From an uncultured Lachnospiraceae bacterium (GTDB lineage Bacteria; Bacillota; Clostridia; Lachnospirales; Lachnospiraceae): a DNA stretch of 64,000 bases. Both the position numbers and the translations under genes were made by a program. Below, piece after piece: positions 54,023 through 63,146 of the stretch (positions are counted from its first letter, which is position 1; each line of letters begins with the position of its first letter). The notes beneath the pieces were generated by a model. The model was not told the DNA's origin. It ran no database searches and worked only from the letters and a program-made list of their open reading frames with translations. The stretch spans positions 1 to 64,000 of the forward strand of contig CADACD010000012.1 in assembly GCA_902786365.1 (NCBI GenBank), read 5' to 3'.

Positions 54023-54697
54023 TTACACCTCTTCTTTCTTCTGACCGATTTTTCTTTCATTTCCTGCTATCAGACGTTTGATATTTGCACTATGCTTGAT
54101 ATAGGCAAGTGCAACTATGATAAATACTACTATATATACCTCTATTCTCTCATTTCCCGTAATATGAATGTTATTTTTAAATCCAAGAATTCCCAACTCA
54201 TTAAAACCAATAAATTCAATCAAAAAGATGCCCATAAACACAAGGGAACCGAGTGACACATATTTTGAAATTACTGTGACTGAAGTAAATAAAATCAATG
54301 AAAGTAATATAATTTTAAAATCTCCTAATCCAAAAATAACACCTGATGAGGCAGCAATTCCTTTGCCGCCTTTAAACCCCATGTAAAACGGAAAATTATG
54401 TCCAAGAATGACACCAAGTCCTCCATAAATACGAAGCATTAAAACATAGTCAGAAGATCTCGATAACTGGCATCTGAAAATGAACCAGATGAGTACACCG
54501 GCAAGTATCGCTTTTAAGCAGTCACCAATATAAGTGATGATTCCCGCTTTTTTTCCTAATACTCTCATTGCATTAGTCGTTCCGGCATTTCCACTTCCAT
54601 ATTCTCTTATATCAACATGCTTGATTTTCCCGTAAATATAACTGGTCTGAAAAAGTCCAAATACATAGCCTATCGCCAAACAAATAACACGTTCCAT
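54023..54697 (-). CDS. plsY: acyl-phosphate:glycerol-3-phosphate acyltransferase
   Basis: PlsY is a multi-pass enzyme that adds the first acyl chain to glycerol-3-phosphate. The conserved loops are GSGNAGTTNAMR (about 35), GHNFPFYMGFKGGKG (about 99) and the later stretch with NKxx-type residues. It lies between der and gpsA with 1-nt gaps, so the three are one operon. Confidence 0.95.
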   Translation of the reverse strand: MERVICLAIGYVFGLFQTSYIYGKIKHVDIREYGSGNAGTTNAMRVLGKKAGIITYIGDCLKAILAGVLIWFIFRCQLSRSSDYVLMLRIYGGLGVILGHNFPFYMGFKGGKGIAASSGVIFGLGDFKIILLSLILFTSVTVISKYVSLGSLVFMGIFLIEFIGFNELGILGFKNNIHITGNERIEVYIVVFIIVALAYIKHSANIKRLIAGNERKIGQKKEEV

Positions 54698-54698
54698 C

Positions 54699-56024
54699 TT
54701 ATTCTTTATCCTTTCGCTCTCTTATGATAAATTTTAATGCTGTGCCTTTGAAGCCAAAAGCTTCACGTATCTTATTCTCAATATATCTTGTATATGAAAA
54801 ATGCATCAATTCCTTAATATTGACAAATATGACAAATGTTGGAGGTTTTACTGCTACCTGCGTGATATAATAAAGTCTCAATCTCTTGCCTTTATCTGTT
54901 GGCGGCTGCTGTAAGGCAACTGCCTCTGCCATGATTTCATTTAACACACCTGTCTGTATTCTTAATGTCTGGTTTTCAATTACCATATCTATCATATCAA
55001 ACAGTTTATTCAGTCTCTGTCCCGTCATTGCCGATACAAATAAAAGCTCTGCATATGGCATGTACGATAATATTTCTCTTATTCTCTTTGTATGTTCATA
55101 AATTGTTTTATCATCTTTCTCAACAGCATCCCATTTATTGACTACAATGATAACACCTTTTCCTCTTTCATGGGCAATTCCTGCTATTTTCGCATCCTGC
55201 TCTGCCACACCTTCTGTCGCATCAATGACCACAACCACCACATCGGCACGTTCTACAGCTGTGACAGTTCTTATGATACTATATCTTTCCAGTTCCTCTT
55301 TAATCTTTGATTTTCTTCTAAGTCCTGCCGTATCAATGAATACATACTCTTTTCCATTTCTCTTCACATCTGTATCAATGGCATCTCTCGTTGTTCCGGC
55401 AATATCCGATACAATCACTCTGTCCTCGCCTAACAATTTATTGATGATAGAAGACTTGCCTACATTTGGTCTTCCCACTATGGCAACTCTCGGTCTGTCA
55501 TCATCATCTTCCTGCGCTTTTTCTGTATCAAAATTCTCACAAACTGCCTCAAGCATATCTCCAATTCCCAATTTAGATGAAGCAGAGATAGGATATGGAT
55601 CACCAATTCCAAGATTATAAAATTCATACACATCCGGCATCATTTTTTCAAAATTGTCTACTTTATTGACAACTAAAACAACCGGCTTATGACTGCGTCT
55701 TAACATATCTGCAACCTTTGAATCTGCATCGACAAGTCCCTGTCTCACATCTGTCATAAATACGATCACATCTGCTGTATCAATCGCAATCTGTGCCTGT
55801 TCACGCATCTGTGACAAAATAATATCGCTCGAATCAGGTTCTATACCACCTGTGTCAATCATGGTAAATGTCTTGTCAAGCCATGTCACATCTGCATATA
55901 TTCTGTCTCTTGTAACTCCGGGAGTATCTTTCACAATTGATATCATCTCGCCTGCAAGGGCATTAAACAATGTTGATTTTCCTACATTAGGACGACCAAC
56001 AATTGCGACTACCTGTTTTCTCAT
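54699..56024 (-). CDS. der: ribosome-assembly GTPase Der (EngA)
   Basis: Der has two tandem GTPase domains, each with a P-loop: GRPNVGKSTLFNAL (about 9) and GRPNVGKSSIINKL (about 183). DTPG/DTGG, NKVD and NKWD motifs follow, and a KH-like C-terminal domain ends the protein. It helps mature the 50S subunit. The 441-aa length is standard and it heads der-plsY-gpsA. Confidence 0.97.
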   Translation of the reverse strand: MRKQVVAIVGRPNVGKSTLFNALAGEMISIVKDTPGVTRDRIYADVTWLDKTFTMIDTGGIEPDSSDIILSQMREQAQIAIDTADVIVFMTDVRQGLVDADSKVADMLRRSHKPVVLVVNKVDNFEKMMPDVYEFYNLGIGDPYPISASSKLGIGDMLEAVCENFDTEKAQEDDDDRPRVAIVGRPNVGKSSIINKLLGEDRVIVSDIAGTTRDAIDTDVKRNGKEYVFIDTAGLRRKSKIKEELERYSIIRTVTAVERADVVVVVIDATEGVAEQDAKIAGIAHERGKGVIIVVNKWDAVEKDDKTIYEHTKRIREILSYMPYAELLFVSAMTGQRLNKLFDMIDMVIENQTLRIQTGVLNEIMAEAVALQQPPTDKGKRLRLYYITQVAVKPPTFVIFVNIKELMHFSYTRYIENKIREAFGFKGTALKFIIRERKDKE

Positions 56025-56097
56025 TTTATATGAATCCTTTCTGTAATTAATAATTTATTTTACTGGTTACTTCCTCATGTTTTTGCGGGTCTATTTT

Positions 56098-56122
56098 AGC
56101 CCGTTGACTTATGAGTTCCTAT
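56098..56122. repeat. fragment of the cloverleaf-like repeat at the DUF512 3' end
   Basis: About 25 bp (core ACTTATGAGTTCCTAT) match positions 13-33 of the element at the window start with few changes. The DUF512 gene's stop codon (56119-56121) lies inside it, so the gene ends in repeat sequence. Confidence 0.6.
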
Positions 56123-57495
56123 TGGTATGCATCAATATATACAAAATTGCCATTCTCTGTTCTTTGCTTTCCATCATACATTCCAAGTACGCTGTCCACA
56201 AATCCCTTTCCATCTGATGGAGTGATGACAATCTCTGTGCCAATTGCCTCTGATACTTCTTTTAATGTATAATCATCAAGAAACACATCTTCACCGCTTC
56301 TTAGAATATTATTCGGAAGTAACAGCCTGCTTCCAAGTTCTTTTTCTTTCAATTGCTCAATTAAATCTGTTCCTGTAATCAAACCTGATACAGTAATTTT
56401 TTCTCCAAAGAAATGGTTGATAATTTTGTAGCAGTGTATCTTTAATCCGGAAATTTTCTCCCCCAACATATCCGACATTTTCTTAATCATATCATATGCA
56501 AGAACACCGGTTGCGATGGAAACCTCGAATTCATATTTACCGCTATCAATATCAATTGCATTGTACGCCTCTATAAACTCATTCCACAAAAGACGCATCA
56601 TTCCCACACCATTTTCAAGCTGGATATATCCGTCATATCTGTCTTCTTCCGGAAAATCCCTGCCTGCCAGAATATACCACTCATCGCTGGCATGGATAAA
56701 ATGCAGTCCATGTCTGTCAAAAAATCCTTTTTGATAACTCTCAATCAAATCGATTACTTCTATTGCATCTTCCTTTTCAAAACTCTCTAGCGGGTATAAT
56801 CCGTCTCGGTATTTCGTAAGTCCTGCCGGAACAACTGACACACTTCTCATAACAGGTGCATATTCTTCAAGCTCTTCTATGGTTCTTTTCAGTTCATCTT
56901 TATCATTGACATCCTTGCACAGAACGACTTGTCCATTCATCTCTATGCCGGCTTCGTATAATCTTTTTATCTTTTTTAGTGCTTCTCCTGCAAAACGATT
57001 TTTTAACATCTTACATCGGAGTTCAGGATTGGTCGTATGAACAGATATGTTAATCGGTCCTAAATTATACTTGATAATCCTGTCTATATCCCTATCCGAC
57101 ATGTTGGTAAGGGTAATATAATTTCCCTGTAGAAATGAAAGTCTTGAATCATCATCCTTAAAATACAAAGTCTCTCTCATTCCCTTTGGCATCTGGTCAA
57201 TAAAACAAAACATACATTTATTACAGCAGCTTTTATAATCTCCCATCAAACCATTCTCAAATACAATTCCAAGGTCTTCATCAGGATCCTTTTCTATCTC
57301 CAAAAGCCATTCTTCTCCATCCGGCTTCCTTATGAGCACCTCGATATATTCATCTTCAACAAAAAACTGATAATCAAACACATCTTCTATCTCATTGCCA
57401 TTGATCTTCAGAAGTATGTCTCCCGGCTCCAATTCAAATTCTTCTGCAATTGAACCCGGCATTATCTCTTTGATAATATGTTCTTTCGCTTTCAT
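56119..57495 (-). CDS. DUF512 radical-SAM-like protein with N-terminal PDZ domain
   Basis: A PDZ-like region (about 1-60, SIAEEFELEPGDILLKING) is followed by a radical-SAM-type Cys cluster CCNKCMFCFIDQMPKGMR (about 91) and the DUF512 region. The family is conserved next to der in Clostridia, as here, and its reaction is unknown. The 458-aa length is normal. The gene's final codons and stop run into a repeat fragment, hinting that the original 3' end was altered by the element. The 95-bp gap to der holds no terminator. Confidence 0.88.
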   Translation of the reverse strand: MKAKEHIIKEIMPGSIAEEFELEPGDILLKINGNEIEDVFDYQFFVEDEYIEVLIRKPDGEEWLLEIEKDPDEDLGIVFENGLMGDYKSCCNKCMFCFIDQMPKGMRETLYFKDDDSRLSFLQGNYITLTNMSDRDIDRIIKYNLGPINISVHTTNPELRCKMLKNRFAGEALKKIKRLYEAGIEMNGQVVLCKDVNDKDELKRTIEELEEYAPVMRSVSVVPAGLTKYRDGLYPLESFEKEDAIEVIDLIESYQKGFFDRHGLHFIHASDEWYILAGRDFPEEDRYDGYIQLENGVGMMRLLWNEFIEAYNAIDIDSGKYEFEVSIATGVLAYDMIKKMSDMLGEKISGLKIHCYKIINHFFGEKITVSGLITGTDLIEQLKEKELGSRLLLPNNILRSGEDVFLDDYTLKEVSEAIGTEIVITPSDGKGFVDSVLGMYDGKQRTENGNFVYIDAYQ

Positions 57496-57611
57496 GAAAA
57501 TTTCCTGCTTTCCATTTCGGGTAGTGTTTCAAGTCCTAAGATAGTTTATCAGCAAAAACTGAATTTGTAAATAAAATTATTATCATACATTTCAACTATC
57601 ACCATTATAAC

Positions 57612-57660
57612 AAAAAGCCACATAAATGTATTTTTTGATTCATTTATGATACATTTATGT
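57612..57660 (-). terminator. terminator of the TasA-like cluster
   Basis: A perfect 12-bp stem ACATAAATGTAT/ATACATTTATGT (57620-57631 with 57649-57660) is followed on the minus strand by GGCTTTTTG, about 60 bp after the last gene of the cluster. Confidence 0.8.
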
Positions 57661-57718
57661 AACTTTCGTTTTAACCCATGTGTCTGTTTTGTTTTCCATT
57701 ATATAGTTACGCTGTATT

Positions 57719-58498
57719 TCAATCTGCTAAATCAAGAAATTCTCGCCACGCTTTTTTCCATGCCTTTATACCATTTTCATCTGTATCATCTTCAAAAGTA
57801 TCACCATTTTTATCGGTCACCTGAACAGATTCACCATAGACAATCACATCAAATTGTTTAATATTTTGTTCATCTTCATATATAGTCATAATATATGTAA
57901 ATAATGGTGATGTCACATCTCCCGGAGCAACCTCTTTTGTATAATAATAATATCCCTTTAATGCAGAGTCATCGCCTGTCTCATTATCCGGTATAAACAC
58001 CCAGTTTGTCGGCAAGTGACTCAAATTTACATAATTACTATCATCGGTAACATCTCTTTTTGCACTGTAAAAACCATATGGATTACTACCTTTAATACCA
58101 TTTGCTATTTCACTGATATAATTTTCATCTAAAAAACTCGTTTCATCTAATGTTGTTTCACTGGTACTTTCATAATTGGAAAAAAATGAAATATCTCTAA
58201 TTTCTCCATCAGAAAAATCTGCATATACACGAATGTAACAAGGAACATTTCCTGTATTTTTTACTTGTACCTTCTTTTTAAAGATTGTATTTATTGTCTG
58301 CTTTTTTGGTGGAGTAAACTCTTCTATTATCTCAATTGTATTGTTACCTATCTGAACTTTATTTACGACCTCACTGCTTGATGTAAGATAAGCATACACA
58401 ATCAAGGATGAAAATGCGATAACAGACACTCCAAGCACGATACTTAACAACCTTTTTTTATACAACTTTATATTATTTTGTTTATTTATTTTTGCCAA
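57719..58498 (-). CDS. TasA/camelysin-like secreted protein (cluster gene 4)
   Basis: The 259-aa protein starts with a basic segment and a helix (about 17-37), then YAYLTSSSEVVNKVQIG, close to the SipW-type consensus AYFTD-x-N-x-G of TasA and camelysin proteins. A beta-rich secreted domain follows, with KVQVKNTGNVPCYIRVYADFSDGEI and a Ser/Thr/Asp-rich middle. The start is a TTG at 58498 with AGGAGG 8 nt upstream; an earlier GTG overlaps that site. It is last in a run of four related genes and may form fibres or a surface layer, by analogy. Confidence 0.7.
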   Translation of the reverse strand: MAKINKQNNIKLYKKRLLSIVLGVSVIAFSSLIVYAYLTSSSEVVNKVQIGNNTIEIIEEFTPPKKQTINTIFKKKVQVKNTGNVPCYIRVYADFSDGEIRDISFFSNYESTSETTLDETSFLDENYISEIANGIKGSNPYGFYSAKRDVTDDSNYVNLSHLPTNWVFIPDNETGDDSALKGYYYYTKEVAPGDVTSPLFTYIMTIYEDEQNIKQFDVIVYGESVQVTDKNGDTFEDDTDENGIKAWKKAWREFLDLAD

Positions 58499-58577
58499 TC
58501 CATCCACCTCCTGTTATCTGTTTTTCAATTACATATATACTATCACATGCCTTTTTTGATAATTAATATTATTTTCC

Positions 58578-59354
58578 CTATGAATTATTTACATATTTAT
58601 TATAAATATTGATCAAATTTTTATATTTTTCCTCTTCTACTCGATTTAAATCGTCATTTGTCACTTTTTGATTATTTATTAAAATATTGTCTGCCTGTAT
58701 CGCATAAGCATATACATTAATATCACCAGCATTCTTCGGAAGTGATTCCAAATCTGTCTCCAATATATTAATCAACTGTACCTTATCAAAAAGCGGTGAC
58801 GTCATATAATCTGAATTTTCATCTACATTTTTATTTGCCTTTAATACTTTATTATATCCATAAACATATGTATTTACCTCTGTAGAAGAAACAGAATCTT
58901 CGATTATCAACTTCCAGTCTTCTTCTCTGACCTTTTCCAAATCTTTCTCGATCTCTGTTTCAACACCTTCGACCTCTTCGATTCTTTGGTAGGTTGTTAT
59001 CATATTAAATAACTGCTGATTATCCTTTGATAAACTTACTTTTTTATTCTCATCTACTGTATACACTTTTGCTTTCGGAATCTCCACCTTCAAAAATACA
59101 ACCGCATCATTCTTTCCAATATTGACTATCACAGGGTCCTTGTCTACTTTTGATAAAGGTGTCATCACCTTCTTCACATTATTTTCTGCAGCATTGAACT
59201 TGTCTTCCTTTAAGAGTATATTCACATTTCCATATGCAAATATGTTCTCTACACTTTCACTGTTTTTCGATACCGCAAGCGTGATAACTGCAACGATTCC
59301 GAGAACACATGTGCACAATACGGCAACTTTTGCAAGCTTCTTTTTTTGCTTCAT
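58578..59354 (-). CDS. TasA/camelysin-like secreted protein (cluster gene 3)
   Basis: The 258-aa protein has a basic start MKQKKKLAKVAV, a helix (about 7-27) and a SENSxNIFAYGNVNI-like segment that aligns with the SipW cleavage area. Its body is mostly beta and includes a long Lys/Glu/Val-rich stretch with VIVNIGKNDAVVFLKVEIPKA, typical of the TasA-type domain. ATG 59354 has GGAG 7 nt upstream. It lies 15 bp after the next upstream cluster gene and is less similar to the AYFTD motif than its neighbours. Confidence 0.6.
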   Translation of the reverse strand: MKQKKKLAKVAVLCTCVLGIVAVITLAVSKNSESVENIFAYGNVNILLKEDKFNAAENNVKKVMTPLSKVDKDPVIVNIGKNDAVVFLKVEIPKAKVYTVDENKKVSLSKDNQQLFNMITTYQRIEEVEGVETEIEKDLEKVREEDWKLIIEDSVSSTEVNTYVYGYNKVLKANKNVDENSDYMTSPLFDKVQLINILETDLESLPKNAGDINVYAYAIQADNILINNQKVTNDDLNRVEEEKYKNLINIYNKYVNNS

Positions 59355-59390
59355 ATATTCACTCTCCATTCCCATACCTTAACATACACT

Positions 59391-60188
59391 TTACTCCAAT
59401 TCACCGAAGGATGCACAATATACTTCATACACATCCGGAGTATGCACAGTATTCGCAAGCATAGAATCTGGAATCTGTGCCAAATATCCATAAAAATCCA
59501 ATCCAAAAGTCTGTACTGCATCACTGTTATTAATTGTAGAATCTACAGTAATCTTATTACCTTCTAAAATATTAATTCTTATTGTATTATCTGGTTTATC
59601 TTTTGTCAAACTGTTGTCACATTGTATAGCAGCCTTTGTTAAATCCTTCCCTACATAAACATACAATGTACCACCGTTGATTCCTTTGACATTCTGAACT
59701 TCATCAGTATTTTCATCTTTATAAGTCACTTTCTTCCACTCATCTGTTAGAAAATATGTAATCTTATTTTTTCCATCCTTATCCTTTGGAAAATCTTTTT
59801 CACAAACTTCAACATATAAATACGCCTTTGAATCTGTCTTATTTTTTATCGTAATAAAAGGATCTTTTGCTATATCAGAATTCGGCATTATACCTGTATA
59901 TGTATTTCTATCTACGGTTTCTCCTTCTAATTTATATACACCATCACTAACATTAGAAGTTTCCGTATCAATCACTGCCTTATGTTCATACAGATGAAAC
60001 TCCTGTGCCAGACCTGCATCAATCTTTACATTTCCGCTAAAAGGAACCTCTGTAATATATTTTGCCCTTACATTTCTTGTCAGGCAAAATACCGCAACAG
60101 AACCTAATATCACATATATGGCAATTCTATATATTATCTTCCTATTCTTTTTATTCCTATCTTTCATATACTGCACCAAGCCTTCCAC
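59391..60188 (-). CDS. TasA/camelysin-like secreted protein (cluster gene 2)
   Basis: The 265-aa product has a basic start with an Asn/Lys run, a helix (about 18-37) and RAKYITEVPFSGNVKIDAG, matching the AKY-type cleavage pattern of this superfamily. The body contains YVEVCEKDFPKDKDG and SKAYLYVEV-like beta segments. The chosen frame begins with GTG at 60188 next to GAGGAAA; ATG at 60167 is also possible. It starts 6 nt after the first cluster gene stops, so the genes are co-translated. Function unknown. Confidence 0.6.
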   Translation of the reverse strand: MEGLVQYMKDRNKKNRKIIYRIAIYVILGSVAVFCLTRNVRAKYITEVPFSGNVKIDAGLAQEFHLYEHKAVIDTETSNVSDGVYKLEGETVDRNTYTGIMPNSDIAKDPFITIKNKTDSKAYLYVEVCEKDFPKDKDGKNKITYFLTDEWKKVTYKDENTDEVQNVKGINGGTLYVYVGKDLTKAAIQCDNSLTKDKPDNTIRINILEGNKITVDSTINNSDAVQTFGLDFYGYLAQIPDSMLANTVHTPDVYEVYCASFGELE

Positions 60189-60193
60189 TTTCC

Positions 60194-60751
60194 TCAGTCA
60201 ACCTGTACAAACTTCACATCAATATCAAAATCAAATATCTCGTTTGGAACCATATTCGCATAATAATCATCCTGAGAGATATTAAATTTTAACTCATTAT
60301 ACCGATAATCTCCATTTGACTCCAAAATCCCTACATCACTAAATGTAATGATACTGCTATCATCATTTTTTTTGGTTGGTTCATTTCCATTTAGTGTGAT
60401 CTGTAATTTTTCCCTTAATCCTTTGTAAGTATTATTTTTAACATTTTCTCCATACTTAAAGATAATATCATAATTGACATCTACTTCTGAATCATTTCTT
60501 ACCATTATATTATAAACACCTGGTTCTTTATCCTCTACAACGGAAATCATAATATTATCATAACCACTCTTATAGCTACCTATAGCACCCACATTAAATC
60601 CTGCTACTCTTGTTACATCCCCTGCCTGATCCTCCGAACCATACTTTGCATAAAGATGCGCCACCAGACTTGAAGTTATCATAACAAGCCAAAATAATAT
60701 GATTACTGTACACATAATCTTTCTATTGATATTAGATTTTGATACTTGCAT
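60194..60751 (-). CDS. TasA/camelysin-like secreted protein (cluster gene 1)
   Basis: The first and smallest member (185 aa) has a basic N-terminus, a helix (about 13-32) and LYAKYGSEDQAGDVTRVAGF, the AKY-x-ArVA pattern seen in SipW-dependent substrates. A beta-sandwich-like body follows, with YNIMVRNDSEVDVNYDIIF resembling the TasA core. ATG 60751 has GGAGG 6 nt upstream; a longer frame lacks one. It is the promoter-proximal gene. No sipW-type signal peptidase gene lies in this window. Confidence 0.65.
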   Translation of the reverse strand: MQVSKSNINRKIMCTVIILFWLVMITSSLVAHLYAKYGSEDQAGDVTRVAGFNVGAIGSYKSGYDNIMISVVEDKEPGVYNIMVRNDSEVDVNYDIIFKYGENVKNNTYKGLREKLQITLNGNEPTKKNDDSSIITFSDVGILESNGDYRYNELKFNISQDDYYANMVPNEIFDFDIDVKFVQVD

Positions 60752-60829
60752 AATCTTCCTCCTCGTTTTAATGTCCCCATTGGTTAATTTAATCACTACA
60801 ATTTCATATTTAAATAGAATTATAATTAT

Positions 60830-60858
60830 ATTATATCACACTATGTCTGCTGACGCAA
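60830..60858 (-). promoter_or_regulatory. promoter of the TasA-like cluster inside the pgeF 3' end
   Basis: TTGCGT (60853-60858) and TATAAT (60830-60835) are exactly 17 bp apart on the minus strand. The -35 box lies within the last codons of pgeF. Confidence 0.6.
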
Positions 60859-61680
60859 TCCTATAAACGCCGCTAAGTTACCTCTTTTTCCCTCCATTCC
60901 CCTGTGTGAGAACAATATTTCTTTATTACAGCATGTACATATTCTCCGATTCTCAATATTTTCAGAAAGTATACCAGCTTCTTCTAAAATAATTTCATTC
61001 GCTTTCCACAAATCAAGCTGATATTTATCTTCCCTCTCATTCGATTTTTGAAATATTTCTTCTATCTGTTCTGGACTAAAATTCTTTTCAAACTCATCCA
61101 ACAAGTCTTTGCTTACCTCATAACAATCCTGACATATAGATGGGCCAATTGCACAAATAATGTCTTTTTTGTCACTTCCATAAACTTGACACATCTTTTC
61201 AACTGTCTTTTTCCCCATCTTTTCTACCGTACCGCGCCATCCTGAATGAGAAACAGCTATCACTTTTTTTACTTTATCAACAAAAAAGAGAGGAACACAG
61301 TCAGCATAATATGTAAAAAGAACAATTCCCGGTTCGTTGGTCATCAGTCCGTCAATATCCTTGTAATCTTTTTGTCTTATAATTCCTTTTCCACAATCCG
61401 CTTTTGATACAATACGGATATTGGTTGTATGTGTTTGGTCAGAAGCTACAAAGTTTTTTATATCATATCCGATATAATCTGCTATTCTCTGATAATTCTG
61501 TCTTACGCATTCTTCTTCATCTCCTCGTGTATAAGATAAATTAAGCGAACTGTATATACCTTTACTCACACCACCAAGTCTCGTTGTAAAACCATGTACA
61601 ACAAACGGAATATCTTCAAACAAATCGTATTTTACCAATGGAAGTCTGTCATTTTTTATTTTTTCAAGATATTTATGCAT
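60841..61680 (-). CDS. pgeF: YfiH-family purine nucleoside phosphorylase / laccase-domain protein
   Basis: The 279-aa protein has the multi-copper-oxidase-like YfiH fold: GFTTRLGGVSKG near the start, DQTHTTNI, the ADCVPLFFVD and HSGWRGT metal-binding segments, and C-terminal CTCCN. Family members phosphorolyse adenosine or guanosine, and E. coli YfiH also edits peptidoglycan precursors. The start at 61680 has GGAGG 8 nt upstream, and the frame before it lacks one. Downstream is the TasA-like cluster with its own promoter. Confidence 0.9.
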   Translation of the reverse strand: MHKYLEKIKNDRLPLVKYDLFEDIPFVVHGFTTRLGGVSKGIYSSLNLSYTRGDEEECVRQNYQRIADYIGYDIKNFVASDQTHTTNIRIVSKADCGKGIIRQKDYKDIDGLMTNEPGIVLFTYYADCVPLFFVDKVKKVIAVSHSGWRGTVEKMGKKTVEKMCQVYGSDKKDIICAIGPSICQDCYEVSKDLLDEFEKNFSPEQIEEIFQKSNEREDKYQLDLWKANEIILEEAGILSENIENRRICTCCNKEILFSHRGMEGKRGNLAAFIGLRQQT

Positions 61681-61729
61681 CAATACTGCCTCCATATTTC
61701 TATTTTCATGATATTCAATCTCAATTAGA

Positions 61730-62308
61730 TCACATTGAACCAAATGCATTTTTTATCAGATGTATATCAGTGCCTGCAAACCCTATTATTCCTATTACAT
61801 CATAACGGACTGCTGTCTGAAAATTTAATCTTTTTTCTTTTATATAGTGGCATGATACCGCCATAATCTTTTTTTGCTTTCTTATATCAACCGCCTCTAA
61901 TGGTGAACCATACTTTTTTGTGCTTCTATATTTGACTTCAACAAAAACTAATATACTATCTTCGTTTTTATCTCTTGCTATAATGTCTATTTCTCCAATT
62001 TTACAATGATAATTGCGTTCAATTATATCATATCCATTGTTTTTAAGAAAATTCACTGCAACAGTTTCATAATCATATCCAATTTTCCTCTTATTCATTT
62101 TATTCATTTTTTTGACAGCTCTTTTTGTCTGTCCGCCAATAGCAACTACTTGATTGTTGGCATCTGATAGATGGACATCATTCAGTATACCACAATCATG
62201 TACTTTGTCGTCGCTTTTCAATTTGTCATTGTTTATCAATTCATTTCTTCCATTTTCTCTTTCAAACAATATATTACATCCCCATTTACTACCTTGTATT
62301 TCTTCCAT
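61730..62308 (-). CDS. yraN: UPF0102 (YraN) endonuclease-fold protein with N-terminal extension
   Basis: Residues about 75-192 match the YraN/UPF0102 nuclease-like family: G-x-x-YE-x-x-AVNFL, ERNYHCKIGEIDIIARD with the catalytic Glu/Asp, and VFVEVKYRS with Glu and Lys. Usual members have about 120 aa. Here about 70 extra N-terminal residues precede this, with no recognisable domain. An internal ATG pair (MNKMNKRKIG) near residue 69 could be the real start, but no ribosome binding site clearly favours either. It lies next to rnhB, as in many genomes. Confidence 0.8.
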   Translation of the reverse strand: MEEIQGSKWGCNILFERENGRNELINNDKLKSDDKVHDCGILNDVHLSDANNQVVAIGGQTKRAVKKMNKMNKRKIGYDYETVAVNFLKNNGYDIIERNYHCKIGEIDIIARDKNEDSILVFVEVKYRSTKKYGSPLEAVDIRKQKKIMAVSCHYIKEKRLNFQTAVRYDVIGIIGFAGTDIHLIKNAFGSM

Positions 62309-62311
62309 ATA

Positions 62312-63097
62312 CTATATGTATTTGCATTTTTTTGGAATCCACTCTTCTTTTAAAAAAGTCATTCTGTGAATCGGACATGGTCCATATTCTTTGATTGCTT
62401 CGATATGCTGCTTTGAACCATATCCTTTATTACCTGCAAAACCATACTCTGGATAAATTTCATCAAATTTTTCCATTAGTCTGTCCCTCTCTACCTTTGC
62501 AATAATACTTGCTGCAGCAATTGATGCTGACCTTGCATCACCTTTGATAATAGCAACCTGTTTTATTTTAATTTGAGGAATATTCACTGCATCATTTAAC
62601 AAAACATTAGGCCGAACCGAAAGACTTCCGATTGCCGTCTGCATCGCTCTGTAAGTAGCCTGTAAAATATTTATTTCATCAATGATTTCATGACTTATAA
62701 AGGCAGTCTTATATGCTACTGCCTCGCGTTTTATGATGTCATACAATTCATCACGCTTCTTTGCTGACAGCTGCTTTGAATCATTCAGATATAAGATGTC
62801 ACATTTCTTTGGTAATATGACTGCTCCGGCACACACCGGTCCTGCAAGCGGACCACGCCCTACTTCATCAACCCCGCATATATGCCCTAAATCATTATAT
62901 TTTCTTTCAAACTCAAACATCTGATACATTCTTGCCTCTTCATCATGATATGCCTGAACCTTTTTTTTATATGTACCTAAAAGTTTAATAACTCCTATTC
63001 TTTCATCTGAAGAATATCGTTCAAATAATCTCTCATATTCTTCTATGTTTGTATTTTCAAATTCTGCTTTTATATCTGCTATTTTGATATTGCCCAT
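62312..63097 (-). CDS. rnhB: ribonuclease HII
   Basis: RNase HII cuts the RNA of RNA-DNA hybrids and single misincorporated ribonucleotides. The acidic active site is seen in GVDEVGRGPLAGP (about 73), LLNDAV and the later Asp. About 261 aa includes the N-terminal extension usual in Firmicutes. Gene order rbgA-rnhB-yraN matches Bacillus (ylqF-rnhB) and supports the identity. Confidence 0.94.
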   Translation of the reverse strand: MGNIKIADIKAEFENTNIEEYERLFERYSSDERIGVIKLLGTYKKKVQAYHDEEARMYQMFEFERKYNDLGHICGVDEVGRGPLAGPVCAGAVILPKKCDILYLNDSKQLSAKKRDELYDIIKREAVAYKTAFISHEIIDEINILQATYRAMQTAIGSLSVRPNVLLNDAVNIPQIKIKQVAIIKGDARSASIAAASIIAKVERDRLMEKFDEIYPEYGFAGNKGYGSKQHIEAIKEYGPCPIHRMTFLKEEWIPKKCKYI

Positions 63098-63146
63098 ACT
63101 GCACTTCCTTGTATTTTGTCATATATCATTTAACATGACTGTGTAT

